Positions 6,088-10,995 of a DNA stretch of 10,995 nucleotides are shown piece after piece. Positions within the stretch are counted from its first letter, which is position 1, and every line of letters begins with the position of its first letter. Both the position numbers and the translations under genes were made by a program. The stretch comes from Kiloniellaceae bacterium. GTDB lineage: Bacteria > Pseudomonadota > Alphaproteobacteria > Kiloniellales > Kiloniellaceae. A model generated the notes under the pieces. The model was given only the letters and a program-made list of their open reading frames with translations, was not told where the DNA came from and ran no database searches. The stretch covers positions 1-10,995 of the forward strand of contig JAJFGK010000100.1 of the NCBI GenBank assembly GCA_021776195.1, given 5' to 3'.

Positions 6088-8283
6088 ATGGCAAAGAACG
6101 ACAAGTCTGATCGGACCGAACCTGACTTGGCCGCCTGGGAGGCGTTGGCGCGCCGCGAACTGAAGGGGGCGGCCCCCGAGGATCTCGCGTGGCAGACGCC
6201 CGAGGGGATCGCGGTCAAGCCGCTCTATACCGCGGCCGACCTGGAGGACCTGGAAACCCTGCGCGGCGCCGGCGGCGCCCTGCCCGGCTTCGAGCCTTTC
6301 CTGCGCGGCCCCAAGGCCACCATGTACGCCGGCCGGCCCTGGACCGTGCGTCAGTATGCGGGCTTTTCCACCGCCGAAGAATCCAACGCCTTCTACCGCG
6401 AAAATCTCGCCGCCGGTCAGAAGGGCCTCTCGGTCGCCTTCGACCTGGCAACCCACCGGGGCTATGATTCCGATCACCCGCGGGTCGAGGGCGATGTCGG
6501 CAAGGCCGGCGTGGCGATCGATTCCGTGGAGGATATGAAGATTCTCTTCGATGGCATCCCGCTCGGCGAGATGTCGGTTTCGATGACCATGAATGGCGCC
6601 GTGCTGCCGGTCCTGGCCGGCTTCATCGTCGCCGCCGAAGAACAGGGCGTGGACCGGGCCGCCCTTTCCGGCACGATCCAGAACGACGTGCTCAAGGAGT
6701 TCATGGTCCGCAACACCTATATCTACCCGCCCGAGCCGTCGATGCGGATCGTCGCCGATATCATCGCCTACACCGCCAAGGAGATGCCGCGCTTCAACTC
6801 GATCTCGATCTCCGGCTATCACATGCAGGAGGCCGGCGCGACCTGCGTTCAGGAACTCGCCTTCACCTTGGCGGACGGGCTGGAGTACGTGCGCGCGGCG
6901 CTGAGCCAAGGGCTGGCGGTGGACGAGTTCGCGCCGCGGCTGTCGTTCTTCTTTGCCATCGGCATGAACTTCTTCATGGAGATCGCCAAGCTGCGGGCCG
7001 CCCGCTACCTCTGGGCCAGCCTGATGCGCGAGCTGTTCGATCCCAAGGATCCGCGCTCCCTGCTGCTGCGCACCCACTGCCAGACTTCGGGCGTGTCGCT
7101 GACCGAACAGGACCCCTACAACAACGTCATCCGCACCGCCCTCGAGGCGCTCGCGGCGGCGCTCGGCGGCACCCAATCGCTGCACACCAATGCCCTGGAC
7201 GAAGCGGTGGCCCTGCCAACCCCGTTCTCGGCGCGCATCGCCCGCAACACCCAGCTCATTTTGCAGGAAGAGACCGGCATCACGGCGGTCGCCGACCCGC
7301 TGGGCGGCAGCTACTACCTGGAGAGCCTGACGGCCTCCATGGTGGGCGAGGCCCGCAAGCTGATCGACGAGGTCGAAGCGCTGGGCGGCATGACGGCGGC
7401 GGTGACGGCGGGTCTGCCCAAACTGCGGATCGAGGAGGCCGCCGCGCGCCGCCAGGCCCGCGTCGACCGCGGCGAGGATGTCGTGGTCGGGGTCAACCGC
7501 TACCGCCAGTCGGATCGGGACGCCGCGGCGGAGACGCCGCTGGAAATTCTCGACATCGACAACAGCGCCGTGCGCGCGCAACAGATCCAGCGGCTGAAAA
7601 CGATCCGTGACAGCCGGGACGCCACGGCCTGCCAGGCCGCCCTGGAGGCGCTGACCGCGGCCGCCCGGGACGGGACCGGCAATCTGCTTGCCCTGGCGGT
7701 CGAGGCGGCACGCGCCCGCGCCACCGTGGGCGAGGTCTCCGAAGCGCTGGAGCAGGCCTACGGCCGCCATCGCGCCCTCACCAGTTCGGTGTCGGGCATC
7801 TATGGGGCGGCCTATGAGGACGACGCCGAGTTTCAGGCGATCCGCGGGGACATCGAGGCCTTTTCGGCCCAGGAGGGACGCCGGCCGCGCATGCTGGTGG
7901 TCAAGCTGGGCCAGGACGGGCACGACCGCGGCTCCAAGATCATCGCCACCGCCTTTGCCGATATCGGATTCGACGTCGATATCGGACCGCTCTTCCAGTT
8001 GCCCGAGGAGGCCGCGCGGCAGGCCATCGAGAACGATGTTCACGTGGTCGGCGTTTCCAGCCAGGCGGCCGGTCACAAGACCCTGGTGCCGCAGCTGATC
8101 GCGGCCCTGAGGGCCGCGGGCGGCGGCGACATCCTGGTGGTCTGCGGCGGGGTGATCCCGGCGCAGGACTACCCCGCGCTGCGCCAGGCCGGGGCCTCGG
8201 CGATTTACGGGCCGGGCACCAATATCCCACGGGCGGCGCGCGAGATCCTCGGCTTGATCCGCGAGCGCCGGGCCGCCGCTTGA
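6088..8283 (+). CDS. scpA: Methylmalonyl-CoA mutase (adenosylcobalamin-dependent), full-length single-chain form
   Basis: The enzyme interconverts (R)-methylmalonyl-CoA and succinyl-CoA, the last step in feeding propionyl-CoA (odd-chain fat, branched amino acids, or the ethylmalonyl-CoA pathway) into the TCA cycle. The protein has 731 residues, matching the catalytic subunit or homodimeric enzyme. The N-terminal barrel holds Tyr90 in [10 protein letters not shown], Arg208 in [12 protein letters not shown], and Tyr244/His245 in [10 protein letters not shown], the residues that select methylmalonyl-CoA over isobutyryl- or ethylmalonyl-CoA. The C-terminal B12 domain has [12 protein letters not shown], with His612 as the cobalt ligand, and a GG loop near CGGVIP (686-691). 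One deviation is that the S-x-L motif of B12 domains reads Ser657-Ser658-Gln659. No small subunit gene or MeaB-type chaperone lies in the window. The gene starts 74 nt after the cyclase, with a weak GGGG 9 nt before ATG. Confidence 0.97.
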   Translation: MAKNDKSDRTEPDLAAWEALARRELKGAAPEDLAWQTPEGIAVKPLYTAADLEDLETLRGAGGALPGFEPFLRGPKATMYAGRPWTVRQYAGFSTAEESNAFYRENLAAGQKGLSVAFDLATHRGYDSDHPRVEGDVGKAGVAIDSVEDMKILFDGIPLGEMSVSMTMNGAVLPVLAGFIVAAEEQGVDRAALSGTIQNDVLKEFMVRNTYIYPPEPSMRIVADIIAYTAKEMPRFNSISISGYHMQEAGATCVQELAFTLADGLEYVRAALSQGLAVDEFAPRLSFFFAIGMNFFMEIAKLRAARYLWASLMRELFDPKDPRSLLLRTHCQTSGVSLTEQDPYNNVIRTALEALAAALGGTQSLHTNALDEAVALPTPFSARIARNTQLILQEETGITAVADPLGGSYYLESLTASMVGEARKLIDEVEALGGMTAAVTAGLPKLRIEEAAARRQARVDRGEDVVVGVNRYRQSDRDAAAETPLEILDIDNSAVRAQQIQRLKTIRDSRDATACQAALEALTAAARDGTGNLLALAVEAARARATVGEVSEALEQAYGRHRALTSSVSGIYGAAYEDDAEFQAIRGDIEAFSAQEGRRPRMLVVKLGQDGHDRGSKIIATAFADIGFDVDIGPLFQLPEEAARQAIENDVHVVGVSSQAAGHKTLVPQLIAALRAAGGGDILVVCGGVIPAQDYPALRQAGASAIYGPGTNIPRAAREILGLIRERRAAA

Positions 8284-8285
8284 GC

Positions 8286-8290
8286 AGGAA
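8286..8290 (+). promoter_or_regulatory. Ribosome binding site AGGAA of the coiled-coil gene
   Basis: AGGAA lies in the 14-nt gap after the mutase stop, 7 nt before ATG 8298 and 10 nt before a second in-frame ATG at 8301. The spacing favours 8298. The tight gap suggests cotranscription with the mutase. Confidence 0.65.
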
Positions 8291-8297
8291 ACAATTC

Positions 8298-10995
8298 ATG
8301 ATGAGCGCTCTGCGGCCCAGGCCTTCCGTGGTCATCGGGATTGCCGTCACACTACTCTGGCTGGCCTGCGGCGCCTGGTACATCGAGAACGCGGTGGGCT
8401 GGCGCGCCCTGGTCTATCTGCTGCCGCAAGAGGTGGCGCAGCTGGCGATGGGGCTCAGCGCACCCTTGCTCGTGTTGTGGTTGGGGCTCTTCTTCATCGG
8501 TCGCGAATCCGCGCGCAGCGAGCAGACCCGCGATATCGTCACCCGGGTCGAGGCCCTCTTGGCGAGCGCCGTTCGCGGCGATGCCAGCAAGAACCGCCTG
8601 GCCGAGACGCTCAAGCAGGAAACCGACGCCCTGACCGCGGCCAGCGGCGCCGCGACAGAAAAACTGCGGCCGCTGCTCGATGCTCTTGAACAGAAGCAGC
8701 AGGGGCTGGCTCTCGTGAGCGGCAAGACACGGGACGCCCTGCAGGGCCTCTCGGCAGAGCTGGACGGCAAGACCAGCGATCTGTCCCAGCGCAGCGAGGC
8801 CCTCAAGGCCCTGTTGCTGGAGAACCAGGCCATCGTCGGCAAGCAGAGCAAGGCCCTGGACGAGGTCCGCGAGGAGGCCGAACTGCTCGTCGCGTCCCTG
8901 CAGGAAAGCTTCTCCGGCCTGTTCGAGGGTCTCGGCGAGAAGGTTGCCGAGACCGCGGGTCGGGGCGACAGCCTGCTGGATGAACTGGCGGCGCGGCAGG
9001 ACAAGCTAGCCGCCGAACTCGACCGCCTGGAGCGGGTCGGCGAAACCCTGAGCGGATCGGTCAAGCAAGAGGCCCAGGACCTCTCCCGGGTCGCCGAGCA
9101 GATGGCGGCACTCACCACCGGAGCGGTGGAGCGGCTGCAGCAACAGGAAAAGCTGCTGGCGGAGGGGCTGGTGCGCAGCCTGGCGGACGGCGAGCTTCTC
9201 TGCGAAAGCCTGCGCGGCGAAAGCAAGAGGTTGGAGCGCCTTTCGGCGGAGATGATCGAGCAGAGCGGGGCGATTGCCGGACAGATCGATTCCGCCGGCG
9301 AAAGCCTGGCGGAGCGCGTGACCGGTGCCGCCGCGAGGTCCGTCGCCAGCCTGGGCGAAATCGCGACGCGCGGGGAAAACATGGCGCAAACGCTGGCGAG
9401 CCAGACACGCCAGAACATCGCCACAACCACGGAAGCGCTGGGCGCCGCCGGCGAAAACCTCTCGGCGCGACTGGAAGACACCGGCAAGGAAGCCGTCGCG
9501 AGAATCGCGGCCCTTCAGGCCCGGGCCGGCGACGCCCTGCGGTCGGTCGAGGCCCTGGCCGAGCAACGGGTTGAAGGGCTGGTGTCACAGCTCGATCGCG
9601 CCCGCGAGGCGTTGGACAGTCAGCTCGCGGGCGCGGCGGCGGCGGCCGAGTCCCGCATGGCGGCGCTCGAAAAGCGCTGCCAGGCTCTGTCCGTCAGTCT
9701 GGGTGACGACAGCGCGGGCCAGGTCCAAGCGCTGGCCGATGCGGTCGCCGAAACCAAGCGCGTCCTGGCCGAGACTTTCGCCGCCGCGCAGGCCGAGGCC
9801 CAGGACCGGGTCGCGGCGCTGGATGCGCGCAGCCGAGCCCTTCTCGCGTCGCTGACCGAAACCGGCGAAGCTTCGGCAGCGACGGTCGAGGGGGCGGTGG
9901 AAAAGGCCGGCCAGGCTCTCACAGAGCAACTTTCCGACCTGGCCGGACAGGCAGAGGCCCGGATCGGCGCGCTGGACACGCGCAACCAAAGCCTTCTCTC
10001 GTCGCTGGCCGAAACCGGCGAAACCTCGGCGGCGACGGTCGAGGGGGCGGTGGAAAAGGCCGGCCAGGCTCTCACAGAGCAACTTTCCGACCTGGCCGGA
10101 CAGGCGGAGGCCCGGGTCGCGGCGCTGGATGCGCGCAACCAAGGCCTTCTCTCGTCGCTGGCCGAGACCGGCGAAACCTCGGTGGCGGCGATCGAAGGGG
10201 CGGTGGAAAAGGCGGGTCAGGCCCTGGTCCGGCAACTGGCGGAGCTGGCTGGCCAGGCCGAGACCCGGATCGGCGCGCTCGAGGCGCGTTGTTCGGACCT
10301 TGTCGAGACCCTGGCCGAGAGCGGGACGCAGCCCGTCCAGGTCGTCGAGGCGGCCGTGGTTCGGGCGCGCAGCGCGCTGGACGATCAGGGCCGGCGCCTG
10401 GCCGCGGCGGGCGAGGCGGCGGTCTTGAAGACCGAAGAGGCGCGCTCGGCCTACAGTCAATTGCAGGCGGTCTTTGCCGAGAAGGACCTGACCATTGTCG
10501 AGCAGATCGAAGCCACGGACGCCGCGCTGAAGACCCGGAGCGAAGCCATGGCGGCCACGGCCCAGTCGGTTGGCGCCGCGGTCGAGCAGACCCTCAGGCG
10601 GCTGACCGCCGAGGGGGCGCAGATGGACCAGATCCTCGGCGCGACCCAGCGGTCCGCCGATCAACTTCGCGCCACGATCGAGAGCGAGGCCGAGGCCGCC
10701 GGGGAATTGCAGGAGAAGCTGAACCGGACCCTCGAAAGTCTGGCGGTTCGCTTCGAGGCCCAAACCAAACTTCTCGCCGCGGCCTCGGAGGCCAGCGCGG
10801 CTTCGTCCAAGACCTATCTCGAGGCTTCGAGCAGCGAGATGGAGGCCATGCGCACGCTGCAGCAGGAGGCCCGGGAGGGACTGATCGAACTGCAGCACCG
10901 GGCGGTGACCGGCTTGGGCGAGCTCAGCGGTTCCATAGAGCAGGCCCAACGCAGCGCCCAGTCTCTCGACCAGGAGCTGCGCCAGCGCACCGAAC
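8298..10995 (+). CDS. Membrane-anchored long coiled-coil protein, TipN-like in layout (3' end beyond window)
   Basis: The frame stays open to the right edge: 899 codons are visible with no stop, so the gene is partial. Two hydrophobic segments near the N-terminus (about residues 11-28 and 47-67, the latter ending LLVLWLGLFFIGRE) form a membrane hairpin that would leave both the N-terminus and the long tail on the same, probably cytoplasmic, side. Everything after residue 70 is Ala/Glu/Leu/Gln/Ser-rich with almost no Pro or aromatic residues, as expected of a continuous helix or coiled coil. Residues about 402-707 consist of six 51-residue repeats. Two N-terminal membrane segments plus a very long coiled coil is the layout of the Caulobacter polarity factor TipN (about 880-890 residues), but low-complexity coils resemble one another, so the kinship is only a suggestion. 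Other options are a chemoreceptor-like or apolipoprotein-like repeat protein. No enzymatic motif is visible. Confidence 0.85.
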   Translation, partial: MMSALRPRPSVVIGIAVTLLWLACGAWYIENAVGWRALVYLLPQEVAQLAMGLSAPLLVLWLGLFFIGRESARSEQTRDIVTRVEALLASAVRGDASKNRLAETLKQETDALTAASGAATEKLRPLLDALEQKQQGLALVSGKTRDALQGLSAELDGKTSDLSQRSEALKALLLENQAIVGKQSKALDEVREEAELLVASLQESFSGLFEGLGEKVAETAGRGDSLLDELAARQDKLAAELDRLERVGETLSGSVKQEAQDLSRVAEQMAALTTGAVERLQQQEKLLAEGLVRSLADGELLCESLRGESKRLERLSAEMIEQSGAIAGQIDSAGESLAERVTGAAARSVASLGEIATRGENMAQTLASQTRQNIATTTEALGAAGENLSARLEDTGKEAVARIAALQARAGDALRSVEALAEQRVEGLVSQLDRAREALDSQLAGAAAAAESRMAALEKRCQALSVSLGDDSAGQVQALADAVAETKRVLAETFAAAQAEAQDRVAALDARSRALLASLTETGEASAATVEGAVEKAGQALTEQLSDLAGQAEARIGALDTRNQSLLSSLAETGETSAATVEGAVEKAGQALTEQLSDLAGQAEARVAALDARNQGLLSSLAETGETSVAAIEGAVEKAGQALVRQLAELAGQAETRIGALEARCSDLVETLAESGTQPVQVVEAAVVRARSALDDQGRRLAAAGEAAVLKTEEARSAYSQLQAVFAEKDLTIVEQIEATDAALKTRSEAMAATAQSVGAAVEQTLRRLTAEGAQMDQILGATQRSADQLRATIESEAEAAGELQEKLNRTLESLAVRFEAQTKLLAAASEASAASSKTYLEASSSEMEAMRTLQQEAREGLIELQHRAVTGLGELSGSIEQAQRSAQSLDQELRQRTE
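9501..10418 (+). repeat. Six in-phase tandem 153-bp (51-residue) repeats in the coiled-coil gene
   Basis: Units start at 9501, 9654, 9807, 9960, 10113 and 10266. Each opens with Arg followed by a hydrophobic residue or Met, then Ala/Gly-Ala-Leu (RIAAL, RMAAL, RVAAL, RIGAL, RVAAL, RIGAL). The spacing is exactly 51 codons throughout. Units 3-5 are close copies of each other at the protein and DNA level; units 1, 2 and 6 keep the period but have diverged strongly. Sequence upstream of 9501 may hold an older, out-of-phase unit, but I cannot align it with confidence. Confidence 0.85.
9879..10105 (+). repeat. Pair of identical 74-bp direct repeats, 153 bp apart
   Basis: Positions 9879-9952 and 10032-10105 are identical over 74 bp, including synonymous positions, and are bounded by single-base differences (9878/10031 and 9953/10106). 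They fall in units 3 and 4 of the 51-residue array. Perfect identity at third positions points to recent duplication or gene conversion, and this is a plausible site for slippage that adds or removes a unit. Confidence 0.9.

Noticed and set aside
4073..6094. Long minus-strand open frame of 673 codons opposite the cyclase gene
   Set aside because: The plus strand has a complete cyclase with all motifs. The antisense product is Arg/Gly/Gln-rich with no recognisable domain, as expected of a shadow frame in GC-rich DNA.
5947..8076. Long minus-strand open frame of 709 codons opposite methylmalonyl-CoA mutase
   Set aside because: It lies opposite an unmistakable mutase, has no recognisable motif, and also runs across the cyclase-mutase gap. 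It is a GC-driven shadow frame.
9585..10949. Minus-strand open frame of 454 codons opposite the coiled-coil gene
   Set aside because: It looks repetitive only because it mirrors the 153-bp repeats. The plus frame starting at 8298 has a ribosome binding site, membrane segments and coherent helix composition.
8298..10995. ZorA-type anti-phage motor protein (membrane anchor plus long tail)
   Set aside because: ZorA carries a MotA/TolQ-like channel domain with more membrane helices. Only two N-terminal helices and no such domain are present, and no ZorB partner is visible.

Overview
The window is GC-rich and densely coded. All six supported genes lie on the plus strand. Codon use is strongly G/C-ending, and the gene families (a BMP-type ABC importer, a class III adenylate cyclase with an SRPBCC front domain, a single-chain methylmalonyl-CoA mutase, a membrane-anchored coiled-coil protein) together suggest an alphaproteobacterium, perhaps Rhodospirillales-like. 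That placement is inference from gene content; no rRNA or marker gene is present.

Layout. Positions 1-234 are a non-coding leader with a strong GAAA-capped hairpin near the left edge and a second, longer-looped hairpin closer to the first gene. Positions 235-3828 hold an importer cassette in the order periplasmic BMP-family binding protein, double-domain ATPase, membrane permease. The last two overlap by 11 nt. The second permease usual for this transporter family is absent. Positions 3829-4104 are a 276-bp, non-coding, transposon-like element with 32-bp imperfect terminal inverted repeats, bounded on each side by CTAG. It lies exactly between the permease stop and the next gene. Positions 4139-6013 encode an adenylate cyclase with an N-terminal SRPBCC-like domain, a central region with a four-cysteine zinc-ribbon-like motif, and a C-terminal catalytic domain with all key residues. 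Positions 6088-8283 encode a full-length B12-dependent methylmalonyl-CoA mutase. From 8298 to the right edge, and beyond it, runs a gene for a protein with two N-terminal membrane segments and a very long Ala/Glu/Leu-rich coiled-coil tail. That tail contains six in-phase 51-residue repeats.

How they work together. The importer genes form one operon, probably for nucleoside-like or other small solutes. The cyclase makes cAMP and may be transcribed separately, because the inserted element cuts it off from the importer. The mutase converts methylmalonyl-CoA to succinyl-CoA in propionyl-CoA assimilation. The coiled-coil gene starts 14 nt after the mutase stop with a good ribosome binding site, so the two may be cotranscribed, but no functional link is evident. 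The most noteworthy points are the miniature mobile element, the one-permease importer, the repeat-bearing TipN-like coiled-coil protein and the structured leader.
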